Below, piece by piece: positions 26,231-36,300 of a stretch of 64,000 nucleotides of DNA; position 1 is the first letter of the stretch, and the number at the start of each line of letters is the position of its first letter. The notes below the pieces were generated by a model, which was given only the letters and a program-made list of their open reading frames with translations, was not told the origin of the DNA and searched no databases. The translations under genes and the position numbers were made by a program. Source of the DNA: VRUE01 sp963807425 (GTDB taxonomy: Bacteria; Actinomycetota; Thermoleophilia; Solirubrobacterales; 70-9); NCBI GenBank assembly GCA_963807425.1, contig CAWEBZ010000003.1:170201-234200 (forward strand), written 5' to 3'.

Positions 26231-27684
26231 TGCTGCTCCCTTTCCAGTGACCGCTCGATTACCGGCATCTGCGTCACACCTCTTCCCTCGAAGTACTGCC
26301 ACTCCTGCTCCCCGAGCTCGGTCGCGGGCGGATCGGCGTAGATCCACTCGCGCATGATCCGGTGCCAGTTGCGCTTCGCGCGTAGCTGCCCGAGCACGGC
26401 GACGACGCCGATTTCCATCCGCCGTCCCATCAGCTCGTCGGCCGGCATCGCCTCTCGTCGCATCAGGTCGTAGTACTCCGAGCGCGGGTCGTTGGTCGAC
26501 TCGATGATCTTCATCACCCGCCGCGCGCTGATCTCGATCTCGCGGTCCTCGACGTACCAGCCGCCGACCGCTCTCATGTGATCCATCAGCCGCTCGGCGT
26601 CGAGCTTCGAGGGGTTCTTGATGAAGCCGAGGTCGTGCAGGGCGCTGCGGAATGCCTCCGGATCGTCGCGCGAGGCGGCGTCGAAGGCGCGCTGCTCGAG
26701 CACGATCTGCTCGTGGTCGAGCTTCTTCGTCATGCCGAAGTCGAGGAAGGCAACACGGCCGTCGTGCATCAGGATGTAGTTGCCGGGGTGGGGGTCGGCG
26801 TTGAAGTGCTGCAGGTGGTAGATCGAGCCGAAGCTGCCGCGGAAGACGATCTCCCCGAAGCGGCTGCGCTCCTCGTGCGGCAGCGCCTTGACCTGCTCGA
26901 AGTCGAGGCCTTCGACCAGCTCGGTGACCAGGACCCGGCGCCGCGAGAGCCGCGTGATCACTTCCGGCACGTAGATGAAGGGGTGGTCGCGGTAGGCGCG
27001 GGAGAAGGTGCGCTGGTTCTGCGCCTCGTACTCGTAGTCGAGCTCCTCCATCACCCGTTCGCGCAGCTCTTTGGCGATTTCCTTGGCGTCGAGGCCGGGG
27101 GCGAGGGCGCGGGCGAGGCGGACGATCGTGCCGGCGTTGCGCAGGTCGGCGTCGAGCGCCTCGGCGATCCCCGGGTACTGGATCTTCACCGCCACGGTTC
27201 TTCCGTCGAGCAGCTCCGCCCGGTGGACCTGGCCGATCGAGGCGGCTGCGAACGCCTCCTGCTCGAACTCGGCAAAGAGCTCGGAGAGCGGTTCGCCGTC
27301 GTACTCTTCCTCCAGCACCTTCTCGACCTTCTCCCAGGGCATCGCCGGGGCGTCGGTGCGCAGCTTCGCCAGCTGTTCCTGGTAGATCTCGCGGTACTCG
27401 TCGGGGATGAACTCGGTGTCGATGAAGGAGGCGAACTGGCCGAGCTTCATCGCGGCGCCCTTCATCTGGCCGAGCGCGCCGACCATCTTCAGCGCCGTCT
27501 CCATGTGGCGCTGCTCGAGCTTCTCCTTGCTTCCCTCCTCGGAGCGGGCGACGTTGGTCGCCTTGGTGCCCGCGTAGCGGGCCCCCTGGACGCCTACGAT
27601 CGAGCCCAGCTTCGCCGAGCGGCGCACTCTGCCCTTGGGGATCTTCGAGCCATCGGCCACGCCCGAAGGTTCCCACACGGCCAC
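26227..27684 (-). CDS. ABC1/UbiB (AarF) family atypical kinase
   Basis: A 485-residue member of the UbiB/ADCK family, which have a protein-kinase-like fold and support quinone or isoprenoid lipid metabolism at the membrane. Family motifs are clear: the N-terminal M-K-L-G-Q-F-A-S (K-x-G-Q), A-A-A-S-I-G-Q-V-H-R, the invariant Lys in V-A-V-K-I-Q-Y-P-G, H-F-N-A-D-P-H-P-G-N-Y, and V-A-F-L-D-F-G-M in place of DFG. The GTG at 27684 is preferred because GGGAGAGG lies nine nt upstream. First gene of the operon running through the ABC transporter; divergent from rplY with only 23 nt between starts. Confidence 0.9.
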   Translation of the reverse strand: MAVWEPSGVADGSKIPKGRVRRSAKLGSIVGVQGARYAGTKATNVARSEEGSKEKLEQRHMETALKMVGALGQMKGAAMKLGQFASFIDTEFIPDEYREIYQEQLAKLRTDAPAMPWEKVEKVLEEEYDGEPLSELFAEFEQEAFAAASIGQVHRAELLDGRTVAVKIQYPGIAEALDADLRNAGTIVRLARALAPGLDAKEIAKELRERVMEELDYEYEAQNQRTFSRAYRDHPFIYVPEVITRLSRRRVLVTELVEGLDFEQVKALPHEERSRFGEIVFRGSFGSIYHLQHFNADPHPGNYILMHDGRVAFLDFGMTKKLDHEQIVLEQRAFDAASRDDPEAFRSALHDLGFIKNPSKLDAERLMDHMRAVGGWYVEDREIEISARRVMKIIESTNDPRSEYYDLMRREAMPADELMGRRMEIGVVAVLGQLRAKRNWHRIMREWIYADPPATELGEQEWQYFEGRGVTQMPVIERSLEREQQ

Positions 27685-27707
27685 TTTCTCTATCCTCTCC
27701 CGTCCGA

Positions 27708-28397
27708 ATGGCTCGTGGACGCGAAAAGCTCGAGGCCGCACCCCGTGCGGAGTTTGGTTCCAGGACCTCACGCCGGCTGCGGCGCGACGGTCTCGTTCCC
27801 GGCGTCGTCTACAGCGGCGGCTCCGAGGCGCGGGCCTTCCAGGTCTCCGAACGCGACGTGCGCAACGTGCTCGCCGACGGCGCCGCGCTCTTCGACCTCG
27901 AGATCGAGGGCGCCAAAGCGGTGCCCGTCGTGGTCAAGGAGCAGCAACTGCACCCTGTCCGCGGCAGCCTCCAGCACATCGACCTGCAGGAGGTGAGGCT
28001 CGACGAGGCGATCCAGGCCGAGGTCGCGATCGAGCTCGAGGGCGCGGACACCGCCCCCGGCGTCAAGGGCGGCGGCGTGCTCGAGCACGTCACCCGTGAG
28101 GTCACGGTCGAAGCGCTGCCCACCGAGATCCCCGACCGGATCGTCGCCGACGTCTCCGCGATGGAGATCAACGACACCCTTCAGCTTTCGTCGATTCCGG
28201 TTCCCGAGGGCGTCAAACTCGTCGCCGACGACCCCGAGGAGGTGACGATCGCCACCCTCTCGCCGCCCCGCGTCGAGGAAGAGCCCGAGCCGGCGGTCGA
28301 GGAGGAGACCGAGCTGGTCGGCGAGGAGGGCGAGGCGCCCTCCGAGGATGGCGGCGAGGGCGAGGGCGGCGACTCGGGCGACTCCGGCGGGGAGTAG
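27708..28397 (+). CDS. rplY: 50S ribosomal protein L25/Ctc
   Basis: Binds 5S rRNA in the large subunit. The 229-residue protein is the long CTC form: an N-terminal L25 domain (about 1-95) with R-R-L-R-R-D-G-L-V-P-G-V-V-Y and H-P-V-R-G-S-L-Q-H-I-D, a beta-rich TL5 domain (about 96-185), then a Glu/Gly/Asp-rich acidic tail. No Shine-Dalgarno site is visible before the ATG, so a leaderless message is possible. It runs directly into pth, as in many bacteria. Confidence 0.95.
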   Translation: MARGREKLEAAPRAEFGSRTSRRLRRDGLVPGVVYSGGSEARAFQVSERDVRNVLADGAALFDLEIEGAKAVPVVVKEQQLHPVRGSLQHIDLQEVRLDEAIQAEVAIELEGADTAPGVKGGGVLEHVTREVTVEALPTEIPDRIVADVSAMEINDTLQLSSIPVPEGVKLVADDPEEVTIATLSPPRVEEEPEPAVEEETELVGEEGEAPSEDGGEGEGGDSGDSGGE

Positions 28398-28400
28398 TTC

Positions 28401-29003
28401 CTGTCCATCTTTCGCCGCCGGGCCGATCGCGGCGAGGGGGAGAAGGGCGACCGCATCCTGCTGGTCGGCCTGGGCAATCCGGGTGAGCGCTACGCCGGCA
28501 CCCGTCACAACGTCGGCTTCGAGGTCGCTGCCGAGCTCTCGCGGCGCTGGGACCTGCCAAGGGCGAAGCGGAAGTTCGGCGGCCTGATCGCCGAGGGACG
28601 CACCGGGCCGGGCGGCCCGCGGGTCGCGATCCTCTTGCCCCAGACCCAGATGAACGCCTCTGGGGACTCGGCTGGACCGGCGCGGGGCTCGCTGAAGGCG
28701 CCGCTCGACCGGGTCGTCGCGCTGCACGACGAGATCGACCTTCCCTTCGGTGAGATCCAGAGCCGTCTCGGCGGCGGCCTCGCCGGGCACAACGGCCTCA
28801 AGAGCCTCAAGCGCGGGTTCGGCGAGGCGGAGTTCTGGCGCATCCGCGTCGGCGTCGGCCGTCCCGACTCGACCGACCCCGAGATCGTCTCCGCCTACGT
28901 TCTCTCGCGCTTCCGTGAGCCGCGCGAGGAGGTCGAGGCGCTGATCGGCCGCGCCGCTGACGAGGCAGAGCGCCTCGTCGAGAAGCTAGGTTCCAATTCG
29001 TGA
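28401..29003 (+). CDS. pth: peptidyl-tRNA hydrolase with apparent CTG start
   Basis: Releases peptides from prematurely dropped peptidyl-tRNA. The conserved core is intact: I-L-L-V-G-L-G-N-P-G (Asn26), T-R-H-N-V-G-F with catalytic His36, P-Q-T-Q-M-N-A-S-G-D, H-D-E-I-D-L-P-F-G and G-G-G-L-A-G-H-N-G-L-K. Between the in-frame rplY stop (28395-28397) and residue 79 of this reading there is no ATG, GTG or TTG. The best start is CTG at 28401, six nt after GGGGAG inside the rplY tail, giving 200 residues with a short basic lead. It overlaps the next gene by 4 nt. Confidence 0.88.
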   Translation: MSIFRRRADRGEGEKGDRILLVGLGNPGERYAGTRHNVGFEVAAELSRRWDLPRAKRKFGGLIAEGRTGPGGPRVAILLPQTQMNASGDSAGPARGSLKAPLDRVVALHDEIDLPFGEIQSRLGGGLAGHNGLKSLKRGFGEAEFWRIRVGVGRPDSTDPEIVSAYVLSRFREPREEVEALIGRAADEAERLVEKLGSNS

Positions 29004-29737
29004 CGGAGAACGAGTCAGAGGCGCGGACCAGCTACGAGCTCGATGAGCAGGGCGTGGCGGTGCTGCGCTTGCAGCGGCCCAAGTCGCGCAACGCGATCGA
29101 CACCCAGATGCTGGTCGAGATGCTCGAGCACCTTGCGGTCGCCCGCGCCGACGAGGCGGTCCGGGTGCTTGTCGTCAGCTCCTCCGATCACATGGGCCTC
29201 TCGGCCGGCGCCGACGTCAAGGAGCAGCTCGACGACGAGGGCGGGGTCCGGCGTATGCAGCTCTTCTCCGACCTATATGACGCCATCGTCGGTCTCCCCA
29301 AGCCGACGATCGCGGTCTGTCATGGCGACGTGGTCGGCGGTGGGGCGGAGATGGCCGTCGCCTGTGACATGCGGGTTGGCGGCTCCAACCTGCGCATGCG
29401 CTTCCCCGGCGCGGCGCTGGGAGCCCCGGTTGGCCCGGCCCGGCTGGTCACCCTCTGCGGCCTCGCCGCCGCCAAGTACCTGCTGCTCTCATCGCGCACG
29501 ATCGGCGCCGACGAGGCGCTGCGCCTGGGGCTGGTCAACCGGATCGCACCCGCCGCGGCCACCGAGGACGCGGCGCTCGAGCTTGCCACCGCCACCGCCG
29601 CCCACCCGCCTGAGGCCGTCGCTCGCCTCAAGCAGATGCTGCACGAGTGGGACGACATCGAGGGACGCTCCCGCTCTGAGGGCGAGGGCCAGGTTGAGTG
29701 GCAGCGCTCGGGGCCCGGCTTGCCCTACGGCTCCTGA
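29000..29737 (+). CDS. crotonase-fold protein (enoyl-CoA hydratase/isomerase-like)
   Basis: A 245-residue crotonase-superfamily protein. It has the first oxyanion-hole motif as M-G-L-S-A-G-A-D-V-K-E and the second as G-D-V-V-G-G-G-A-E-M-A. The segment that normally supplies one catalytic Glu reads F-P-G-A-A-L-G, and the helix that normally supplies the second reads A-A-A-K-Y-L-L, so both hydratase Glu residues appear absent. It may therefore be an isomerase, a thioesterase-like or another acyl-CoA enzyme. GTG start overlaps the pth stop. Confidence 0.8.
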   Translation: MTENESEARTSYELDEQGVAVLRLQRPKSRNAIDTQMLVEMLEHLAVARADEAVRVLVVSSSDHMGLSAGADVKEQLDDEGGVRRMQLFSDLYDAIVGLPKPTIAVCHGDVVGGGAEMAVACDMRVGGSNLRMRFPGAALGAPVGPARLVTLCGLAAAKYLLLSSRTIGADEALRLGLVNRIAPAAATEDAALELATATAAHPPEAVARLKQMLHEWDDIEGRSRSEGEGQVEWQRSGPGLPYGS

Positions 29738-29809
29738 GGCCGTCATGCGGCGTCCTCTGTCGCTCCCGTGCAGAGCACGCCACGCTCCCTGCGTCCTTGC
29801 CTGACGACC

Positions 29810-31660
29810 TCAGGGTCGCGTAGCTTCGGCGGCTGCCTCCCCGACCCCGATCGCCATCGCCATGATCGAGACCTGGGGATTGACCCCTGGGCAGCTGGGC
29901 AGGATCGAGCCGTCGGCGACCCAGACCCCGTCGACGCCGCGCAGCCGGCCAGTCGGGTCGACCGGATGCCTCGCCGGGTCGGCACCGGCGGCGGCGCTGC
30001 CGGTGGGATGAAAGGCGGCGAGGCGCATGCGGTTGACGTCGAGTCGCTCCGTCGCCGCCTCGATCTCGGTCTCGTCGCGTACCGTCGGCGCTCCCGCACC
30101 CGGTTCCACGTCGCGGGCCCCGGCGGCGAGCATCACCCGCGCCATCGCCCCGACCGCCTTGACGAGGCGTCGTCCGTCCTCGTCGGTCAGGCGGTACGAG
30201 ACCAGTGGCCAGCGCGATCCCAGCACCCGCCCGGAGGGAGAGTCGCCGATCATCGCGCCGATCGTCGCTGTGTTCGCAGCTTGTGCCAATCGGCCCTGGA
30301 GATGGGTGCCGTAGCCGGGGGCCGAGACCGCGCCCATCCCCGGCGGCGTCGAGGTTGCCTCGATCAGGATGCCCTCGCGCTCGTGCAGCTCTTCGATCCC
30401 GACGCTCTGCATCACGCCGCTCCAGGGCACTACCTCCTCCTCAAAAGAAGCCGTGATCCCGATCGCGGGGTGGATCGAGAGGTTGCGGCCAACTCGCGGG
30501 TGCTTGCCGAGGCCGCTGCGCCGCAGTAGCGGTGGGGTTCCGATCGCGCCCTGCCGCGACGATGACCATCGGCGCCGAGATCCGCACCTCGGTCCCGTCG
30601 GCCCGGCGGGCCTCGACGCCGGTGGCGTGGCCGCGCTCGGTCAGCACCCGCGACACGCTCAGTCCCGAGACGATCCTGGCCCCGGCCTCGCTGGCCTGCG
30701 GCAGGGCGTTGAGGTGAACGCCGCCCTTGGCATTGTTGGGGCAGCCGATCGCGCACTGGCATGCGCCCCGGCAACCGGGCGCATTGCGGCGCAGCGGCGC
30801 CGCTTTCCAGCCCAGCGCCGCGGCGCCCTCGAGGGCCAGTTCTCCGTTGCGTCCCAGCACCTCCATCGGCGCAGGCGCGACCCCGATCGTCGCTTCGACG
30901 TCGGCGACCCTGGGGCCGAGCAGCTCGAGGTCGGCGAGGGCGAGCCCGTGACGCTCGTGCCAGGCCCTCGCCACCTGGGTGGGGGGGCGGTAGCAGGTGC
31001 CCGAGTTGATCACGGTTGTGCCACCGATCGCCCGTCCCAGCGGTAGCGGGATCGAGGGCCTGCCGAAGGCCATCGTCGTGCCTCCGTCGCGGTAGATCTG
31101 GGCGAAGCGGTCGAGCGGGTGGGTGGCGCGGATCCGCTCGGCCGTCCAGCGCTCGCCTTCCTCGACGATCACGCGTGTCGAACCCGGCCCGGGCCAGGGC
31201 TCGGGCGGCGAAGGCGCCGCCGGCGCCCGAGCCGATCACGATCACGTCGCAGCTCGACGCCCGCGGCCACTCGGTCGCCGGAATGACCGCCAGGGCCGGG
31301 TCGGGCCGCGAAGGCTCGTGGCGGGAGCCGACTGCGGCGATCTCCTGCTGCGAAGGTGTCGGCGCCGTGCGCCAGCATCACGATCGACTTGATCGGGTCG
31401 AGGATCGGCGCTCCGCCTCTCCTGGCGAGCTGTGTCAGCAGCTCCTCGCGCCGCTGCGGGGGCAGCGAGCCGAGCTTACGCCCGGTGCGCGCCAGCGAGA
31501 AAGCCTCCAGCCCGACCAGGGTCGCTGCCGATGCCGGCCTGGGACAGCGCCGGCATGCTGGCCGATCATCCGCCGGGCGACGGTGCGCGGTCCGCTCCGG
31601 GTCCGGGCCCCCGGCCTCCGGCGGCAGCAGAGCCGCCGTGAAGTCTCCCAATGCGGACAT
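29810..31660 (-). pseudogene. GMC-type FAD oxidoreductase, multiply frameshifted
   Basis: Pieces of one GMC (glucose-methanol-choline) oxidoreductase are spread over all three frames. The N-terminal part starts M-S-A-L-G-D-F-T-A-A-L-L (31660) and includes L-G-S-L-P-P-Q-R-R-E-E-L-L. The FAD motif V-I-G-S-G-A-G-G-A-F-A-A-R lies near 31,200-31,245, continues in another frame as I-V-E-E-G-E-R-W and G-G-T-T-V-I-N-S-G (31172-30545), then shifts again to the C-terminal A-F-H-P-T-G-S-A and V-A-D-G-S-I-L-P-S segment (30545-29810). The clear shifts are +1 near 31,350, -1 near 31,172 and +1 near 30,545, plus disturbance near 31,520-31,570. Either a decayed gene or a patch of sequence errors. Confidence 0.8.
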
Positions 31661-31693
31661 GGCGGGCAGATACTAGGTTGTTCCGAGTTCGCC

Positions 31694-31740
31694 CTTGGTG
31701 CTGGTACGGTTGGGATGACATTCGTACCAGTTCTACCAAG
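31694..31740 (+). promoter_or_regulatory. candidate TetR operator / divergent promoter
   Basis: In the gap between the divergent GMC and MpaB-like genes, CTGGTAC (31701-31707) and GTACCAG (31724-31730) form a perfect 7-bp inverted repeat with a 16-nt centre, flanked by an outer CTTGG/CCAAG pair (31694-31698, 31736-31740). A GGGGGAGAG ribosome site and the ATG at 31751 follow. The position and symmetry suit an operator for the TetR gene downstream; this is inference. Confidence 0.45.
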
Positions 31741-31750
31741 GGGGAGAGCC

Positions 31751-32634
31751 ATGAACTCCGGCCAAACGCTCGATCGTCGACGAGTACATCCGGGTCAGCT
31801 GGCAGGCACGACGAGCCCGAGATATACGGCTGCTCCGGCTGGCGATCCCGGCTTGATCGGGCCCGGCAGCGTCTCCTGGGAGATCCACTCCGACATGTCG
31901 GCGATCGGGATCGCCGGGGTGGCGGCGATCGTCGCTGGAGATCCTCCACCCTTCCGTGATGGCCGGCGTCCACGACCGCTCTGCCTACCGGACCAAGCCG
32001 TTCGAGCGGGCCCGAAACACCGCCGGCTACGTGCTCGCGACGACCTTCGGCAACACCGAGGCGGCGGAGACCCTGATCGCCCGCGTGCGTCGCATGCACG
32101 AGCGCGTCGAGGGCGTGCGGCCGGACGGCACGCCCTACCGGGCGATGGACCCGACCCTGATCGGCTGGGTGCACACCTGCATCCCCTGGGCGGTGATGCG
32201 GACCTTCGAGCGTTACAACCGGCCGCTCAGCGCCGCAGGAACGGGATCGCTACCTGGCCGAGCAGGCGGCGATCGGACGCAAGGGCGGCGCCGGCGAGAT
32301 CCCGGTCACGGTCGGCGAGCTGGAGGAGTACGTCGAGGCGATGCGACCCCAGCTCGCGGTCAACGAGCAGACGCGCGAGTTCTTCGGCTTCCTGCTCGAC
32401 TCGCCGCTTGGCGCGAAGGGGCCGGCGCCGCTGGCGCGGCAGGTGAACCGCTTCGAGACCCATGCTGGGATGAGCGTGATGCCACGCTGGGCCCGGCGGC
32501 TGACCGGCTTCGACCATCCACCGCTGGTGCAGCGGCTGGCGGTCGAGCCCTATCTGCGGGCGACCTCGCGGTCGCTGCGCTGGGCTTTCGGCGTTCCCCC
32601 CTGCCGGGCCATGGCGGAGGCCCGCGTCGCGTGA
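31751..32634 (+). pseudogene. MpaB-like (DUF2236) oxygenase, frameshifted
   Basis: Encodes an oxygenase of the MpaB/DUF2236 family split over three frames. First part: G-L-I-G-P-G-S-V-S-W-E-I-H-S-D (near 31,850-31,890). Second: V-M-A-G-V-H-D-R-S-A-Y, T-A-G-Y-V-L-A-T-T-F-G and W-V-H-T-C-I-P-W-A-V (31,955-32,235). Third: Y-L-A-E-Q-A-A-I-G and L-A-R-Q-V-N-R-F-E-T (32,245-32,634). Each break looks like one extra base: near 31,937 (GTCGCTGGAG) and near 32,240 (GCAGGAACGG). Repairing these single bases restores one protein of about 290 residues. The stop overlaps the TetR start by 4 nt. Confidence 0.75.
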
Positions 32635-33272
32635 AAGCGTCGCTGGCGACGCTCCTCGACCGCGCCATGGTCGCGCGCGATGTTGCGGCGGGCGATGACG
32701 ACCCGACCCGGACCCGCATCATCGACGCCGCGGTGGAGGAGGCCACCCGGGTCGGTCTCGAACGGGTCACCGTCGAGCAGGTCGTGCGCACAGCGGGGCT
32801 CGGCCGGATGACGGTCTACAGGCGCTTTCCGCGCCGTGACGACCTGGTCGAAGCTCTCGTCGTGCGTGAGGGCGAGCGCTTCCTCGCCGCGGTGGCCGCG
32901 GGGCTGGAGGGCGAGGTCGAGCCTCAGGACAGGCTTGCGGGCGGCTTCGTTGCGGCGATGCGCTTCGTCCGCGACCACCCGATGCTGAAGCGTCTCGCCC
33001 ACGCCGACCCGGGCTCGGTGACCGCAACCGTCGCCGCCAACGACGCGCTCCTGCTGAGGATGGGCTCGGAGTTCATCGTCGGCACGATCCTCGGCGAGCA
33101 TCCCGAGGCGCCGACCCGGGCGGCGCAGCGCGTGGCCGACCTCTTCGCCCGCCTCTTCCTCACCTACATCGCGCTTCCCCCGAGCGACCCGGACCCGCAC
33201 GACGACGAGGCTCTGTACGCCTTTGGCCGCGACGTCCTCGCTCCGCTTGCCGAGTCGACTCTCCGTAGCTAA
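32631..33272 (+). CDS. TetR-family transcriptional regulator
   Basis: A 213-residue TetR repressor. The N-terminal helix-turn-helix is complete: R-I-I-D-A-A-V-E-E-A-T-R-V-G then V-E-Q-V-V-R-T-A-G-L-G-R-M-T-V-Y-R-R-F-P-R-R-D-D-L (about 29-75), followed by the helical ligand-binding domain. Unlike its two neighbours it is intact. GTG start at 32631 inside the MpaB-like stop codon, so it is co-transcribed with that gene and probably represses the divergent pair through the repeat at 31694-31740. Confidence 0.9.
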   Translation: MKASLATLLDRAMVARDVAAGDDDPTRTRIIDAAVEEATRVGLERVTVEQVVRTAGLGRMTVYRRFPRRDDLVEALVVREGERFLAAVAAGLEGEVEPQDRLAGGFVAAMRFVRDHPMLKRLAHADPGSVTATVAANDALLLRMGSEFIVGTILGEHPEAPTRAAQRVADLFARLFLTYIALPPSDPDPHDDEALYAFGRDVLAPLAESTLRS

Positions 33273-33329
33273 CCCCGCCTAGAATCGGCCGGCGAGCCCG
33301 AACCTCCCGGTCCGGGCTTTTCGCCTGCC

Positions 33330-36300
33330 ATGAGCCTTCGTCCGCTGATCGACATTGCTGCCGAGAATGAGCGCGTCCACGCGCTCACCGGGCAGGTGCG
33401 CGATGCCGCCTCCGGTGGCGAGAAGGTCGCGGTTCCGGTCTCGGCGATGCTGCGGCCGCTGTTGCTGGCGACCCTGCTCGAGGACGATCGCGGCCTCGCC
33501 GGCCGACCGGCGCTCCTGGTCAGCGCCGACGACCGCTCCGCGCGTGACCTCGCCGCCGACCTGAGGGCCTACCTGACCCCGCGCCGTGTCCGCCTCTATC
33601 CCTCGCGTGGCACCGGCTTCGCATCCCATGTGACCCCACCGCCGCACCTGGTCGGCCTGCGGATCGACGCGCTCGATGCGTTGGGCCGCGAGCAGGACGC
33701 CGTCGTCGTCGCCAGCGCCACCGCCCTGGCCGAGGCGGTGCCCGATGCCTCCCTGCGACCAGCCGGCTTCGCGATCTCCCAGGGCGAGGAGGTCGACCTC
33801 GCGACCGTTTCCCGCGATCTAGCCGCCGCCGGCTACGAACGGGTCGAGCAGGTCACCGAGCGCGGCCAGTTCGCCGTCCGCGGCGGCATCCTCGACGTCT
33901 TCGGCGCAACCGAGGAGCGCGCCGTGCGGATCGAGCTCTTCGGCGACGAGGTCGAGTCGATGCGCTGGTTCTCGACCTTCACCCAGCGCTCGCTGGGTGA
34001 CGCCGAGCGGGTCGAGCTCGCCCCGGCGGCGGAGCTCGACGCCGAGCACCGCGAACTGGCCGAGCTGGCCGCGATGGAGGCCGCTGAGGAGGGCAAGGAG
34101 CCTCCCAACCTGGCAGACGTGCTGCCGCTCGATCAGTTCGGCGCCCCGCTCGACCTAGTTTCCGATTCGGCCGCGGTGATCCTCGCCGCCGCCGCCGAGA
34201 TCGAGCCGGCACTGCGCGATCACTGGGAGGACGCGACGGCGGCGATGCACGCTGACGATGCCCGTCACCTCTACGTCGACGTGGCGGCGCCGCTCGCCGA
34301 GCGCGCCACGCTCTCGCTGACCGCGGCCGGCAGCGAGGACGAGGCCGCCTTCCGTGCCGCCCGCGCCGAGTCTCCGGCGCGGAGCATCAAAGAGGCCGAG
34401 GCCGAGCTGGAGAAACTAGTGCGCTCCGGCTACCGCACCGTTGTCGCCTTCGACGATCGCGGCGAGGCGGAGCGGGCGCGCTACGGCCTCGACCGCCTCG
34501 ACGTCTCGCTGCTCGACGGCGGCCGTCTCTCGCCCGATCCAGGGCTCGCCTTCGCCGAGGCGCGGCTGCGCGAGGGCTTCGTCAGCCCTGAGCTGCGGCT
34601 GGCGGTCTACCCGTTCCGCCGCCTCGTCCACCGCCGCCGCCGCGCCGAAGCCCGCGCTCCCGGCGCCGGCCGAGGGCGTCTTGCCTTCAGCGACCTGCGG
34701 GTCGGCGACTACGTCGTCCACGAGGACCACGGCGTCGCCCGCTTCGCCGGCTTCGAGACGCGCGAGGTCGGCGGCGTCACCCGCGACTACCTCTACCTCG
34801 AGTACAAGGGCGAAGACCGCGTCTACGTTCCCACCGATCAGCTCGCGAAGCTGAGCCGCTACGTCGGCGCCGGCGGCGAACCGGCCCTCTCTGCGCTGGG
34901 CGGCAAACGCTGGCAGAGCATGAAGGCCCGAGCCCGCCGCGCGGCCGGCGCCCTCGCGGGTGAGCTGCTCAACCTCTATGCCGAGCGCCGCACCCGCAAG
35001 GGCCATGCCTTTGCCGCTGATGGCGAGTGGCAGATGGCGATGGAGACTGCCTTCCCCTACCGCGAGACAGCCGATCAGCTGGAAGCGATCGAGTCGGTGA
35101 AGGGCGACATGGAGGCCGAGCAGCCGATGGACCGCCTCGTCTGCGGCGACGTCGGCTTTGGCAAGACCGAGGTTGCGCTGCGGGCTGCGGTCAAGGCCGC
35201 GGCCGACGGCAAGCAGGTGATGATGCTGGTCCCGACGACGATCCTCGCCCAGCAGCACTTCGGCACCTTCCGCGAGCGCCTCGCCGACCTTCCCTTCGTG
35301 GTCGAGGGGGTCTCGAGGCTGCGCAAGCCGGCTGAGGTCAAGCAGGTGCTCGTCGCCTTCGAGGCGGGCAAGGTCGACATCCTGATCGGCACCCACCGCC
35401 TGCTCTCCCGCGACGTTCGCGCCAAGGACCTGGGCCTGGTCATCGTCGACGAGGAGCAGCGCTTCGGCGTCAAGCAGAAGGAGCTGCTGCGCCAGCTCAA
35501 GCTCAAGGTCGACGTGCTCTCGCTCTCGGCGACGCCGATCCCGCGCACCCTGCAGATGAGCCTTGCCGGCTTGCGCGACATCTCGACGATCGAGACGCCC
35601 CCGGAGGGCCGCCGGCCGGTTCGCACCTATGTCGGCCCCTACGACGAGGACCTGGTGCGGCACTCGATCGAGCGCGAGCTGGAGCGCGGCGGCCAGGCCT
35701 TCTTCCTCCATAACCGGATCGACTCGCTGCCAGAGACGGTCGAGCGGCTGCGCGGCCTGGTGCCGAAGGCGCGCTTCGCCGAAGCGCACGGACAGATGGA
35801 CGAGACGCAGCTCGAGGAGACGATGCTCGGCTTCCTGCGCGGCAACGCCGACTGCCTGGTGACGACGACGATCATCGAGTCAGGCCTCGACATCCCTACA
35901 GCCAACACGCTGATCGTCGAGCGCGCCGACCAGCTCGGTCTCTCGCAGGCCTACCAAATCCGCGGTCGGGTGGGACGCTCTCGCGAGCGCGCCTTTGCCT
36001 ACCTCCTCTATCCCTCGGCCGAGGCGCTGACCGAGGAGGCGGCCGCCCGCCTCTCGACCCTCGCCGACCACACCGAGCTCGGCTCTGGCTTCAAGATCGC
36101 GATGCGCGACCTCGACATCCGTGGCGCTGGCGACCTACTCGGCGACGAGCAGTCGGGTCACGTCGCCGCGATCGGCTTCGAGCTCTACTGCCAGATGATC
36201 GACGAGGCCGTAGGCGAGGCGGCCGAGGCTGACGGAGCGGGGGAGGAGGCGCCGGAGCCGGTCCGCCTCGATGTTCCGGTCGACGCCTATCTGTCCGCCG

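Noticed and set aside
26578..27996. Plus-strand frame over the UbiB-like kinase gene
   Set aside because: Antisense shadow; the kinase motifs on the minus strand are complete.
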